Positions 7,997 through 16,758 of a stretch of 41,965 nt of DNA are shown here, piece by piece. The stretch covers positions 1 through 41,965 of the forward strand of contig JAQUSB010000017.1 of the NCBI GenBank assembly GCA_028715345.1, in the 5' to 3' direction. Position 1 is the stretch's first letter. Every line of letters starts with the position of its first letter. Made by a program: the position numbers and the translations under genes. Origin of the DNA: Candidatus Omnitrophota bacterium. Its GTDB lineage: Bacteria; Omnitrophota; Gorgyraeia; 2-01-FULL-45-10. The notes under the pieces were generated by a model. It ran no database searches, was not told the DNA's origin, and was given only the letters and a program-made list of their open reading frames with translations.

Positions 7997-9469
7997 ATGA
8001 GACATATAAGGGTTAGAAGGCGGTTCGGAGCGGCGCTGATCTTTCTTCTTTGCGTGTGTGTTATCCTGTTCATAGAAGACAGGATAGAGGCGTTCATACC
8101 CGAGATGAAGAATTTTGCCGAATCGAGAATAGAGAGTGCTTTCGGCGGGAATATAAAGCTTTCTATAGGCGAGATAGACGGCGGCTTGCTCCATACCATA
8201 ACTTTAAATAATATCAGCATCGGGAATGCCAAGGGCGTCGCCATAATCCCGGCCATAGAAATAAACAGTATAAAAACGAGCTACAGGGTATGGGATCTGA
8301 TACGGGCGGCCGCCGCGGCCAGGAGCAAGGATCCGCGCGAAGTATCGAAGCTTTTGGCGGGCGTGTCACGGCTGGATATAAATTTTGTTACGCGGAATAA
8401 TGAAATTTCGGGTTTCGTTAGGCTTGCCAACAGGGCCGGAGAGTTGAGCGCGAAAGGGCACGTCAATTTATTTTCGGGCAACAGGATAGATTTTACCGGT
8501 AAAATAAAAGACGGCTTGTACGACATAGAGATGCGGCCGAAGCGCGGCCTGTTCAAGGCGCACGGGATCGTTTCGAAAGACGGTTCCCTGGACGCGGATT
8601 TTAAAGTATACCACATAGATCTCGGGGGCCATGACCTTGTTTGCGACGGTGTATTCAGGAGCGTGATAACGAATTCCGGCATTGAGGTGAGAAGGCCGGT
8701 TATCCATGGGACTATCGATACGAACAACACCGTGCTTAACTATAAACCGTTCCTGAACCTGAAAGCAGCGTACAATATATCGGATGGCTACCTGACGATA
8801 TCCGACTTAAGTTTTTCGGACATACTTAAAGGCACCGGGACTTTTCAGCTGCGGGAACCGTTCAATACGAACGCCGTCCTGACGGCCAATAACTTGAGTT
8901 TGAGCTGGCTTGCCCTTGCGCTGGGCGTGAAAGACGCTTCTTCGATGTTGTCAGGCACGACCAACGCCAGGTTCGAATTCAAAGGGCCCATCGCAAATTT
9001 GCGTTCGACCGCTACCCTCGATATCAGGAAGGGAACGATCGCGACTTTGGAGTTCGAGACTTTAAGCGCGCGTTTCAAAGGTGAGGGCTCGCTCATACGG
9101 ATAGAGGATTCGCGTATAACAAGAGAGAGCGGGTATTTCGTCCTGGCCGGGGACATGGACCTGAAAAAGATCGGTAAACTCAGCCTGTTCGAGAATATCC
9201 GCATCGAGGGCGATGATAAAGCGGTGAATTGGGACGGGTGGCATACGAGTAAAACGCAGAATATAAACGAGACGACCATGAAGAAGCGCATAAACGACGA
9301 GATCAACCTGAATTTTAAAAAATTTACGGACGAGGATAATATCGACGAGACTTTGAAGTACGGGGACGAAGTCCAGCTCGAATATAAGCTGCACCCGAAC
9401 GACAGCCTCACCGTTCACGTTGGACAGGATAAGGACTTTATGGGGATAGAGCATAAGAATAAATTTTAA
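7997..9469 (+). CDS. AsmA/TamB-like membrane-anchored protein
   Basis: 490 residues with a basic N-terminus (MRHIRVRRRF), one membrane segment at about 11-27 (GAALIFLLCVCVILF), then a long region of short beta-type repeats (VSRLDINFVTRNNEISGFVRL, NRIDFTGKIKDGLYDIEM and similar), the pattern of AsmA/YhdP/TamB-type bridge proteins that extend into the periplasm. Family members move or organise phospholipids between inner and outer membranes. Its position 19 bp before mlaE supports a lipid-transport role. The C-terminal ~70 residues are more charged, with NINETTMKKRINDEINLNF and a possible short strand region at the end. The assignment is by fold pattern and context, not a clear motif. Confidence 0.6.
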   Translation: MRHIRVRRRFGAALIFLLCVCVILFIEDRIEAFIPEMKNFAESRIESAFGGNIKLSIGEIDGGLLHTITLNNISIGNAKGVAIIPAIEINSIKTSYRVWDLIRAAAAARSKDPREVSKLLAGVSRLDINFVTRNNEISGFVRLANRAGELSAKGHVNLFSGNRIDFTGKIKDGLYDIEMRPKRGLFKAHGIVSKDGSLDADFKVYHIDLGGHDLVCDGVFRSVITNSGIEVRRPVIHGTIDTNNTVLNYKPFLNLKAAYNISDGYLTISDLSFSDILKGTGTFQLREPFNTNAVLTANNLSLSWLALALGVKDASSMLSGTTNARFEFKGPIANLRSTATLDIRKGTIATLEFETLSARFKGEGSLIRIEDSRITRESGYFVLAGDMDLKKIGKLSLFENIRIEGDDKAVNWDGWHTSKTQNINETTMKKRINDEINLNFKKFTDEDNIDETLKYGDEVQLEYKLHPNDSLTVHVGQDKDFMGIEHKNKF

Positions 9470-9488
9470 TAATAGAACGAGGGCGGTT

Positions 9489-10271
9489 ATGAAACGTTTT
9501 CTTGAAATGATCGGCGGGAAGTTCATAGAATTCATAAGGTATGCCGGCGGCATCTCCATACTTATGGGGCAGACCTTGTTCTGGATACCTATGCCTCCTT
9601 TCCGCCGCCGCCAGATATTTGAACAGATGTCAAAGATCGGCGTGGATTCTCTGCCGATAGTCTTCCTTATAAGCATGTTCACCGGTATGGTGCTGGCGCT
9701 GCAGAGCGCCTACCAGATGCAGCGGTTCTCCGCGGAAATGTATATCGCGTCCCTCGTGGCGTTTTCGATGACAAGAGAGCTCGGCCCGGTCCTGACGGCG
9801 CTCATAGTGGCGGGCAGGGTCGGCGCGTCGATAACGGCGGAGCTGGGGACGATGAAAGTTACCGAGCAGATAGACGCGATGGAGACATTGGCGACGAACC
9901 CGATCAAATACCTGGTCGTCCCGAGATTCCTTGCGCTCATAATAATGCTGCCGGTGCTGACGATATATTCCGACATAGTGGGAGTGTTCGGAGGCTATAT
10001 AGTAGGAGTATATAAACTGGGCATATCGCACGCTATGTATATGAAAAATACATGGCAGCCGCTGAAATACAAAGATATATTCACAGGGCTTATAAAAAGC
10101 TTCTTTTTCGGTATTATAATCTGTATCGTAGCATGCTACGAAGGCATGACAGCCGACGGCGGGGCAGAGGGCGTAGGCCGCTCTACCACAAGGTGCGTTG
10201 TCGTAAGCTTTATTTTGATAATAGCTTCCGACTGTTTCTTCACGGCGCTGTTCTATTTCATTGGCCGGTAA
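9489..10271 (+). CDS. mlaE: MlaE family lipid ABC transporter permease
   Basis: 260 residues with five or so hydrophobic segments and the MlaE/YrbE signatures: IGVDSLPIVFLISMFTGMVL, MTRELGPVLTALIVAGRVGA, SITAELGTMKVTEQIDAMET, and a C-terminal GMTADGGAEGVGRSTTR followed by a membrane helix. In diderms it is the inner-membrane subunit of the Mla transporter that moves phospholipids across the envelope with MlaF and MlaD. GAGG lies just ahead of the ATG. mlaF follows after 30 bp. Confidence 0.93.
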   Translation: MKRFLEMIGGKFIEFIRYAGGISILMGQTLFWIPMPPFRRRQIFEQMSKIGVDSLPIVFLISMFTGMVLALQSAYQMQRFSAEMYIASLVAFSMTRELGPVLTALIVAGRVGASITAELGTMKVTEQIDAMETLATNPIKYLVVPRFLALIIMLPVLTIYSDIVGVFGGYIVGVYKLGISHAMYMKNTWQPLKYKDIFTGLIKSFFFGIIICIVACYEGMTADGGAEGVGRSTTRCVVVSFILIIASDCFFTALFYFIGR

Positions 10272-10301
10272 ACGCATAATTTAAACGGTAAGGTGAATTG
10301 A

Positions 10302-11075
10302 ATGATAGAAATAATAAATTTATGTAAATCTTTCGGCGGCCATAAGGTCCTGGACAATCTGAACCTCTGCATAAATACGGGAGCGACCACCGTGATCATA
10401 GGGCGTTCGGGGTGCGGCAAGAGCGTCCTTTTAAAGCATATAATAGGGCTCATGCGGCCGGACTCCGGGCAGGTCATCATAGACGGTAAAGATGTTACCA
10501 AGATGGACGAGAAAGAGCTGAGTGCTCTGCGGCTGAGGTTCGGCATGCTGTTCCAGGGCGCGGCGCTTTTCGACTCCCTCAATGTTTACGAAAATGTCGG
10601 TTTCAATCTCATAGAGCACACATCCTCGTCCGATGCGGAAATCAGTAAAGCGGTGAAAGAGTCTCTGGCGCTGGTAGGTTTGAAAGGCATAGAAAATAAG
10701 AAGCCTTCCGAGCTTTCCGGCGGTATGAAAAAGAGGGTAGGGCTTGCGCGCGCCATATGCATGAGGCCGCAGATAATGCTCTATGATGAGCCGACGACAG
10801 GCATCGACCCGATAATGGGTGATTCCATAAATGATCTCATAGTCGAGCTGCACAATAAGCTTAAAGTCACCGCCATAGCCGTTACTCACGACATGACGAG
10901 CGCGTACAAGATAGCGGACAGGATAGCCATGATGTACAATGGAAAGATAATCGCTAACGGGACGCCGGAAGAAATAAAAAGCACGAAGGATCCGATAGTC
11001 CACCAGTTCATAACGGGCGCCAGCAAGGGCCCAATAACGGAAGGCATAGATTTCGAACATCTTATAAAACAATAA
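10302..11075 (+). CDS. mlaF: MlaF family lipid ABC transporter ATPase
   Basis: A 257-residue ABC ATPase that powers the MlaE permease. Walker A is GRSGCGKS (34-41), the signature LSGGMKKR (138-145), Walker B IMLYDEPTTGIDP (158-170) and the switch histidine lies in AVTHDMTSAYK. The methionine-lysine-lysine-arginine form of the signature and the TTGIDP run are typical of MlaF/Ttg2A rather than nutrient importers. The gene sits between mlaE and mlaD; the 114-bp gap after it holds a tandem hairpin repeat. Confidence 0.93.
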   Translation: MIEIINLCKSFGGHKVLDNLNLCINTGATTVIIGRSGCGKSVLLKHIIGLMRPDSGQVIIDGKDVTKMDEKELSALRLRFGMLFQGAALFDSLNVYENVGFNLIEHTSSSDAEISKAVKESLALVGLKGIENKKPSELSGGMKKRVGLARAICMRPQIMLYDEPTTGIDPIMGDSINDLIVELHNKLKVTAIAVTHDMTSAYKIADRIAMMYNGKIIANGTPEEIKSTKDPIVHQFITGASKGPITEGIDFEHLIKQ

Positions 11076-11182
11076 CTTGGCCTCGGCCGGAGGCCTCAGC
11101 ACTTAGCATACAGGTGACTGGATAAACTTGGCCGATATCAGAGATATCGGCACTTAGCATACAGGTGACTGGATAAACTTGG
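11076..11182 (+). repeat. Tandem 51-bp repeat with two different hairpins ahead of mlaD
   Basis: Two copies of a 33-bp constant block (11099-11131 and 11150-11182) repeat with a 51-bp period. Each block is preceded by a hairpin of different sequence: GGCCTC/GAGGCC (11079-11084 with 11090-11095, 5-base loop) and a perfect GCCGATATC/GATATCGGC (11131-11139 with 11143-11151, loop AGA). The motif AACTTGG comes before each hairpin and a third AACTTGG merges into the mlaD ribosome site at 11181. The constant block also holds CAG-GTGA-CTG, a possible short stem with a GNRA-type loop. No T-run follows, so these are not typical terminators. Sequence and pairing are seen; any function in mlaD expression or mRNA processing is inference. 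Confidence 0.75.
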
Positions 11183-11189
11183 AGGTAGC

Positions 11190-11798
11190 ATGGATAGCGT
11201 AAAGACTTTTGAGTTGAAGGTGGGCGTATTCATAATGATAGGCGTCGCTATTTTATTTTTGATCGTATTTTCGGTAGGGGATGTGAAGTTCACAAAGACG
11301 GGCTACAAGATAAAGGTCTTATTCAACTTTGCTAACGGCATAGGCGGCACTGCCCCGGTCAGGCTTGCGGGGGTAGGCGTAGGGCAGGTCCAGGGGATAA
11401 AGATAGTCCGTGACGCCGAGACCGATACCACCAAAGCCGAGCTGACGGTTTGGATAAATGACAATACGAAGATCGAGAACGACGCCGTAGTTACGATAAA
11501 TACGCTCGGCCTTCTCGGTGAGAAATATCTCGAGATATTTCCGGGTACTCCCGGCAGCCCTGCGCTGCGGCCTAACGATATGCTGATAGGCAAAGATCCG
11601 GTCCCGATGGAGAAATTTACCGAAGACCTGGCGAAGCTTACAGATTCTATCAAGGTGATACTCGAAAAGATCAAGAATGGCGAAGGCACTATAGGAAAAC
11701 TTCTGATGGATCAGGCTGTCTACGATAACCTCGAGGCTTTCACTGCGGATATCAAAAAACATCCGTGGAAACTTCTTGTAAAACCGAGCGGAGATTAG
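11190..11798 (+). CDS. mlaD: MCE-domain lipid-binding protein MlaD
   Basis: 202 residues with an N-terminal membrane anchor (about 10-29, VGVFIMIGVAILFLIVFSVG) and an MCE domain (about 38-120: YKIKVLFNFANGIGGTAPVRLAGVGVGQV, then INTLGLLGEKYLEIFPG). MlaD forms a ring on the periplasmic face of the MlaEF complex and carries phospholipid. The C-terminal part has a helix and a short tail (KNGEGTIGKLLMDQAVYDNL) common in these proteins. Start ATG at 11190 directly follows GGAGGTAGC, here with an unusually short spacing. No mlaA, mlaB or mlaC is present in the window. Confidence 0.92.
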   Translation: MDSVKTFELKVGVFIMIGVAILFLIVFSVGDVKFTKTGYKIKVLFNFANGIGGTAPVRLAGVGVGQVQGIKIVRDAETDTTKAELTVWINDNTKIENDAVVTINTLGLLGEKYLEIFPGTPGSPALRPNDMLIGKDPVPMEKFTEDLAKLTDSIKVILEKIKNGEGTIGKLLMDQAVYDNLEAFTADIKKHPWKLLVKPSGD

Positions 11799-11817
11799 CT
11801 GCGAAAGGGGCATATAA

Positions 11818-12843
11818 ATGACTATTATAGCTATAAGGATTTTCTTCGTATTCCTGTCGAGCGTGTCAGGGTATTATATAGGGTCTCTTCTCGGCTCGTT
11901 TAGCCCTGTGTGGGGCGCGGGCGGCGCTCTTGCCGGCCTTCTCGGGTCCAGCCTGATCATATTGGTTGAAATGGCCATGAAAAGATTTTCGATAAGAAAT
12001 CTTTCCGCCGCGGTCTTCGGCCTTATATTCGGATTTTTTATGGCGTGGGTCCTCACGAGCGTCATGAAGCTTATACCCATGAGCCTGCAATTATTTTCGT
12101 CCCTGCAGATCGTCCTTATACTTATATTTTGCTATCTCGGGATGGTGATAGCCATGAGAGGTAAAGACGAGTTTAACCTTATAATACCGTATGTGAAATT
12201 CGTGCGTCAGGATAAAAAAGACGACATAGTCCTGCTCGATACGAGCGTTATCATAGACGGGAGGATAGCCGACATATTTCATACGCATTTTATCGAAGGC
12301 AGGATCGTCATACCGAGGTTCGTCTTAAAAGAGCTGCAGCAGGTGGCGGATTCTCAGGACGCGCTGAAGCGCAACCGCGGCCGCCGCGGCCTCGACGTCC
12401 TGAATAAGATACAAAAATCCACCGACCTCGATGTCAGGATACAGGAAGAGGATTTCCCGGAGGTCAAAGAGGTCGATGCCAAACTGGTAAAACTGGCTAA
12501 ACTCCTGGGCGGAAAGATATTCACCAATGATTTCAATCTGAATAAAGTAGCGGAACTCCAGGGCATCACCGTGCTCAATATAAATGAGCTTGCCAACGCC
12601 CTCAGGCCGGTTGTGTTGCCGGGTGAGGTAATGGAGGTCAGGATCTCGAAAGAGGGCAAAGAGTACAACCAGGGCATAGCTTATCTTGACGACGGGACCA
12701 TGGTCGTGGTCGATAATTCCCGGCACATGATAGGGCAGGCGACCAAGGTCATAGTCACGAGCGTTCTCCAGACCTCGGCCGGAAGGATGATATTCGCGAA
12801 ACTCGAGGATGCGCCCAAACCCGGCGGCTGGAAGGGCAGATGA
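11818..12843 (+). CDS. Membrane PIN/TRAM domain protein (YacL family)
   Basis: 341 residues. Four hydrophobic segments fill the first ~115 residues, followed by a PIN nuclease domain starting at IVLLDTSVIIDGRI with acidic residues Asp141, Glu172, Asp220 and Asp238 in the positions expected for metal binding, and a TRAM RNA-binding domain (about 265-330, RPVVLPGEVMEVRISKEG). This is the architecture of Bacillus YacL. The cellular target of the family is not well established; RNA cleavage is expected from the PIN fold. It overlaps ispD by 4 bp, and the yacL-ispD-ispF order matches Firmicutes. Confidence 0.88.
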   Translation: MTIIAIRIFFVFLSSVSGYYIGSLLGSFSPVWGAGGALAGLLGSSLIILVEMAMKRFSIRNLSAAVFGLIFGFFMAWVLTSVMKLIPMSLQLFSSLQIVLILIFCYLGMVIAMRGKDEFNLIIPYVKFVRQDKKDDIVLLDTSVIIDGRIADIFHTHFIEGRIVIPRFVLKELQQVADSQDALKRNRGRRGLDVLNKIQKSTDLDVRIQEEDFPEVKEVDAKLVKLAKLLGGKIFTNDFNLNKVAELQGITVLNINELANALRPVVLPGEVMEVRISKEGKEYNQGIAYLDDGTMVVVDNSRHMIGQATKVIVTSVLQTSAGRMIFAKLEDAPKPGGWKGR

Positions 12844-13511
12844 AGCGTCCGAAAGTAGCGGCGATCGTCCCTTCCGCGGGATACGGCAGGAGGCTTGGGG
12901 CGAAAAGGAAGAAACCCTTCGTCGACCTGGGAGGCAAACCTTTGGTCAGCTACGCGTTAAAGACGCTGGATGGCTGCAAGGCTGTTGACGGTATAATGAT
13001 CGCGGCCGAACGTTCCCGCATAAAGCGGCTGAAAAATATAGTAAAACGGTTTAAAATACGTAAGATCATCGATGTGATAGAGGGCGGGGCGACGCGTTTC
13101 GAATCTGTGCGTAATTGCGTAAAAAAGATCTCTCCGTCGTTCGATATAGTGATAATACACGACGCCGCGCGCCCGTTCATAGACGAGGAGACGGTCGATA
13201 AGTCGATAAAAGCGGCCGCGAAATTCGGCGCGGCCATAGTAGCTGTGCGCGAAAGCGATACGGTCAAGCTTGCCGGCGGAGATCTTTTCGTAAAAGATAC
13301 GCTTGACCGCGGGAAAATATTCCGCGCGCAGACGCCGCAGGCCTTCAGGATCGATATTATAAAGAAAGCTTACTCCGGTTCCGGCGGCAGGGTGACGGAT
13401 GACGCAGGCCTTGTAGAGCGTAAAGGGCGCGTCAAAATAGTAGAAGGTTCGTACCGTAATTTGAAAATAACCACAAAAGAGGACCTGAAGATAGCGGAGG
13501 CGTTATTATGA
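12840..13511 (+). CDS. ispD: 2-C-methyl-D-erythritol 4-phosphate cytidylyltransferase
   Basis: 223 residues, the usual size. It joins CTP to methylerythritol phosphate in the MEP isoprenoid pathway. Seen: the nucleotide-binding loop VAAIVPSAGYGRRLGAKRKK at the N-terminus, EGGATRFESVRN, IVIIHDAARPFI and IFRAQTPQAFRIDII followed by VTDDAGLVE. The start overlaps the PIN/TRAM gene by ATGA and the end overlaps ispF by ATGA, so the three are translationally coupled. Confidence 0.95.
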   Translation: MKRPKVAAIVPSAGYGRRLGAKRKKPFVDLGGKPLVSYALKTLDGCKAVDGIMIAAERSRIKRLKNIVKRFKIRKIIDVIEGGATRFESVRNCVKKISPSFDIVIIHDAARPFIDEETVDKSIKAAAKFGAAIVAVRESDTVKLAGGDLFVKDTLDRGKIFRAQTPQAFRIDIIKKAYSGSGGRVTDDAGLVERKGRVKIVEGSYRNLKITTKEDLKIAEALL

Positions 13512-13993
13512 GGATAGGGGTAGGATACGATATACATCGTCTGGTCGAAGACAGGAAGCTCGTATTGGGCGGGGTCGAGATCCCCTACATCAAAGGGCTT
13601 TTGGGGTATTCCGACGGGGATGTCCTTCTTCATGCCGTATCCGACGCTATCCTGGGGGCGATGTCTTTAGGCGACATCGGGCAGCATTTTCCGGACACGG
13701 ATCCTCAATATAAGGGTATCGCCAGTAAAGAGCTGGTGAAAAAGGTCGTGGGGCTGATGCGCGAAAAAAAATTCATCATCAAAAATATCGATACAGTCAT
13801 ACTTGCGGAAGAGCCGAAGGTATTTCCTTTTAAGGAAAAGATGACGGATGAGCTGGCCGCGATGCTGGGTGTGGGCCGCGGTGATATAAATATAAAAGCT
13901 ACGACCAATGAAGGCGTGGGCTCCATAGGGCGGGGCGACGCGATAGCCGCGTACGCGGTCGTGCTTCTGGAAAAACAGGGTGGTGCGCTGTGA
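13508..13993 (+). CDS. ispF: 2-C-methyl-D-erythritol 2,4-cyclodiphosphate synthase
   Basis: 161 residues. It forms the cyclic diphosphate two steps after IspD in the MEP pathway. The metal site is visible as Asp8, His10 (GYDIHRL) and His42 ([12 protein letters not shown]), with [13 protein letters not shown] and the C-terminal [20 protein letters not shown]. It overlaps both ispD and cysE by 4 bp. Confidence 0.96.
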   Translation: MRIGVGYDIHRLVEDRKLVLGGVEIPYIKGLLGYSDGDVLLHAVSDAILGAMSLGDIGQHFPDTDPQYKGIASKELVKKVVGLMREKKFIIKNIDTVILAEEPKVFPFKEKMTDELAAMLGVGRGDINIKATTNEGVGSIGRGDAIAAYAVVLLEKQGGAL

Positions 13994-14673
13994 CGACATG
14001 CATATTCGTACTATTGATATTGATCGCCGCATACGTTCTATTCTGGGTCGTGATAGCGGCCCTGTTCCGTAAAGAGATAGCGACGGTTTTTGACAGGGAC
14101 CCGGCAGCGACAAATTATCTCGAAGTGCTTTTGACTTATTCGGGCCTTCACGCGATAGTATTTTACAGGATAGCCCATATCCTCCGTAAGGCAGGCGTGC
14201 CGTTCCTTCCCAGGTGGATATCGCAGATGGGCCGTTTTTTCACCGGCATTGAAATACACCCGGGCGCCGAGATAGGGGAAGATTTTTTTATCGACCACGG
14301 GATGGGCGTAGTGATCGGCGAGACGACCATTATAGGTAACGACGTGCTCATTTACCAGGGCGTGACGCTCGGCGGCACGGGCAAGGAGCGCGGCAAGCGC
14401 CATCCGACCATCGGCGATAATGTCGTCATCGGCGCGGGCGCGAAAGTTTTAGGCAATATAACTATCGGGGATAATGCTTACATCGGTTCCAACGCTGTGG
14501 TGATAAAAGACGTCCCGCAAAATTCGACGGTAGTAGGTGTGCCGGGAAGGATCACGAAACAGGAAGGCAAGAAGTTAGACCTTTCTTTAGACCATATCCA
14601 TGTCCTCGACCCAATCCTGCAGGAAATAGAGGATCTGAAGGCACGCCTCGATAAAGTAGAAAAACAGAAGTAG
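13990..14673 (+). CDS. cysE: Serine O-acetyltransferase with N-terminal membrane helix
   Basis: 227 residues read from a GTG at 13990 that overlaps the ispF stop (GTGA), with GGGTGG just upstream. It makes O-acetylserine for cysteine synthesis. The left-handed beta-helix hexapeptide repeats are clear ([20 protein letters not shown], then [20 protein letters not shown]) with the catalytic HGMG histidine and [18 protein letters not shown]. Residues 4-26 are a hydrophobic helix not usual in CysE. A GTG at 14050 would remove most of it but lacks a visible ribosome site, so the longer form is preferred with some doubt. The C-terminal tail is a charged helix. Confidence 0.9.
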   Translation: MTTCIFVLLILIAAYVLFWVVIAALFRKEIATVFDRDPAATNYLEVLLTYSGLHAIVFYRIAHILRKAGVPFLPRWISQMGRFFTGIEIHPGAEIGEDFFIDHGMGVVIGETTIIGNDVLIYQGVTLGGTGKERGKRHPTIGDNVVIGAGAKVLGNITIGDNAYIGSNAVVIKDVPQNSTVVGVPGRITKQEGKKLDLSLDHIHVLDPILQEIEDLKARLDKVEKQK

Positions 14674-14683
14674 CGGACCCCTT

Positions 14684-16120
14684 ATGAAGATATACAATTC
14701 GCTGACGCGCAGAAAAGACGATTTTTTGCCGCTGGAAGGCGGCAAGGTCGGCATGTACGTGTGCGGCCCCACCGTCTATGACGAGCCGCATATAGGCCAT
14801 GCCCGCAGCGCTTACATATTCGACGTGATCCGGCGGTATTTCGAATACAGAGGTTACAAAGTCAGGTTCGTCAGGAACGTTACGGATGTCGACGATAAGA
14901 TCATTGATAAAGCAAAAAAGGCGATGCATGCCAAGACGCATGCGCCGGACCTTATAGAAGCGGCAAAAGAGATCTCGAAAAAATATCTCGATTCTTACCA
15001 TAGCGATATGAAGCTTCTCGGTATCCGGGAGCCGGATGCCGAACCCAGGGCGACAGAATATATAAATAAGATGATAAAGTTCATCGAGCTCCTGATAGAA
15101 AAAGGGGCGGCCTACGCGGCAGGCGGCGACGTTTACTTCGACATAAAGAAGGCGAAATATTACGGCAAGCTCTCGAACCAGAACCTTGAAAAGATGGAGG
15201 TCGGCGCGAGGATAGCGCCGGGTGAGAAGAAGAAGGACCCGCTCGATTTCGCGTTGTGGAAGGCGGCTAAAGAGGGCGAGCCTTCGTGGCCGAGCCCGTG
15301 GGGCGCGGGCAGGCCCGGCTGGCATATCGAGTGCTCCGTTATGAGTTCCGATATCCTGGGCAGCGAGTTCGACATACACGGCGGCGGGATCGACCTGATA
15401 TTCCCGCATCATGAGAATGAGATAGCGCAATCCGAGGGCGCCGGGAATAAATTTGCCCGGCACTGGATACATAACGGCCTTTTGACGATAAACGGCGAGA
15501 AGATGGCCAAATCTCTGGGTAATTTCATATCGATAAAGAAGTTCATGGACGAGTATAAAGACCCCGATTACCTGAAGCTCCTTTTCCTTAATACCCACTA
15601 CAAGCACCCGGTCGATTACACGAAGGAAAAGATAGAGGAGATGAAGAGCCAGAAGGAACGCTTCCTTATATTATTGGGGAAGATAGGCAGGATCAGGAAG
15701 CCGGGCCCGAAGAGCGGCGTTATCGATGCGAAGACGACGGAATTCAAGAAAAGATTCGAAGACGCGATGGACGACGATTTCAATTCTCCGATGGCGCTCG
15801 CGGCGCTATTCGACCTGGTGACTTACGCCAATAAGATAATGCAGGGCAAAGATTCTTTTACGGACAGCGAGATAAATATTCTATCGGGAATAAAAGATAT
15901 TATAACCGGCCTCGGAGAGGTCTTTGGATTAAAATTGGCAAAGAGCGCCCGAGAAAGCGTATTGTCAGAAAACGATATAGCCAAATTTATCGACGAGCGT
16001 AATAAGGCCAGGGCGTCTAAAAATTTCAAAAGGTCGGACGAAATAAGAATGGAGCTTCTCGGTAAAGGCATAATACTCGAAGATACGAAGGACGGGACGG
16101 TATGGCGCAAAAAAATATAA
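14684..16120 (+). CDS. cysS: Cysteine-tRNA ligase
   Basis: A 478-residue class I synthetase. HIGH is at 36-39 (YDEPHIGHARSAY) and the second signature is KMAKS at 273-277, a common variant of KMSKS in CysRS. The zinc site is suggested by Cys27 (MYVCGPT) and Cys in WHIECSVMSSD plus HHENEIAQSE. It charges tRNA-Cys, and follows the serine acetyltransferase gene by 10 bp, coupling cysteine synthesis with its use; the same pair occurs in Bacillus, there preceded by gltX, which is absent here. The 3' end overlaps tmk by 19 bp. Confidence 0.96.
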   Translation: MKIYNSLTRRKDDFLPLEGGKVGMYVCGPTVYDEPHIGHARSAYIFDVIRRYFEYRGYKVRFVRNVTDVDDKIIDKAKKAMHAKTHAPDLIEAAKEISKKYLDSYHSDMKLLGIREPDAEPRATEYINKMIKFIELLIEKGAAYAAGGDVYFDIKKAKYYGKLSNQNLEKMEVGARIAPGEKKKDPLDFALWKAAKEGEPSWPSPWGAGRPGWHIECSVMSSDILGSEFDIHGGGIDLIFPHHENEIAQSEGAGNKFARHWIHNGLLTINGEKMAKSLGNFISIKKFMDEYKDPDYLKLLFLNTHYKHPVDYTKEKIEEMKSQKERFLILLGKIGRIRKPGPKSGVIDAKTTEFKKRFEDAMDDDFNSPMALAALFDLVTYANKIMQGKDSFTDSEINILSGIKDIITGLGEVFGLKLAKSARESVLSENDIAKFIDERNKARASKNFKRSDEIRMELLGKGIILEDTKDGTVWRKKI

Positions 16121-16758
16121 AAAAAGGCGTATTCATCACTTTCGAAGGGCCGGAAGGGTGCGGCAAAACGACGCACGCTCAAGCACTCTGCGATTTTCTT
16201 AAGGGCAAGCAGATCGATTGCGTACTTACGCGCGAGCCGGGCGGCACGAAAGCCGGCGAAGAGATAAGGAGGCTGCTTTTGCATTCGAGCGGCATCGAGA
16301 TGACAAGCCTCACGGAGCTATTCCTGTTCGAAGCGGCGCGTTCCCAGATAGTAGACGAGCTTATAAAACCCGGTTTGAAGGCGGGTAAAGTCGTGATATG
16401 CGACAGGTTTACCGACGCTACCATATGCTACCAGGGATACGCCGGCGGCATCGATATAGGATCTATCGGAAGCCTTAATGAAGTCGCTACCGGCGCTCTC
16501 AAACCCGACCTCACGATCCTCCTCGATGTGGATACGGCCACGGGGCTGTCCAGGGCCATGAGCAAAGGCTTTGACAGGATGGAGAAGAAAGAGATCGGTT
16601 ATCATAAGAAGGTGAGGGACGGCTACCTGAAGCTCGCGAAGAAATATCCCGAAAGGATAAAGGTCATAAAGGTTGACGGCAGCATCGAATATACACAAAC
16701 ACTTGTAAGGCGGGAGGCGGAAAAAATTGTCTTTCGAAAACATAAAAGGACAAAGTAG
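16102..16758 (+). CDS. tmk: Thymidylate kinase
   Basis: 218 residues. It phosphorylates dTMP to dTDP. The P-loop is GPEGCGKT (16-23), followed by LTREPGGTKAGEEIRRLL and VVICDRFTDATICYQGYAGG, the DR motif of the family; LTILLDVDTATGL follows. The gene starts inside the end of cysS (19-bp overlap) and its last 32 bp overlap holB. The start ATG at 16102 gives MAQKNIKKGVFITFEGPEG. Confidence 0.95.
   Translation: MAQKNIKKGVFITFEGPEGCGKTTHAQALCDFLKGKQIDCVLTREPGGTKAGEEIRRLLLHSSGIEMTSLTELFLFEAARSQIVDELIKPGLKAGKVVICDRFTDATICYQGYAGGIDIGSIGSLNEVATGALKPDLTILLDVDTATGLSRAMSKGFDRMEKKEIGYHKKVRDGYLKLAKKYPERIKVIKVDGSIEYTQTLVRREAEKIVFRKHKRTK

Noticed and set aside
11076-11182. CRISPR or integron attC array at the mlaF-mlaD gap
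   Set aside because: Only two units, the variable part is a hairpin rather than a foreign spacer, and no cas or integrase gene is present.
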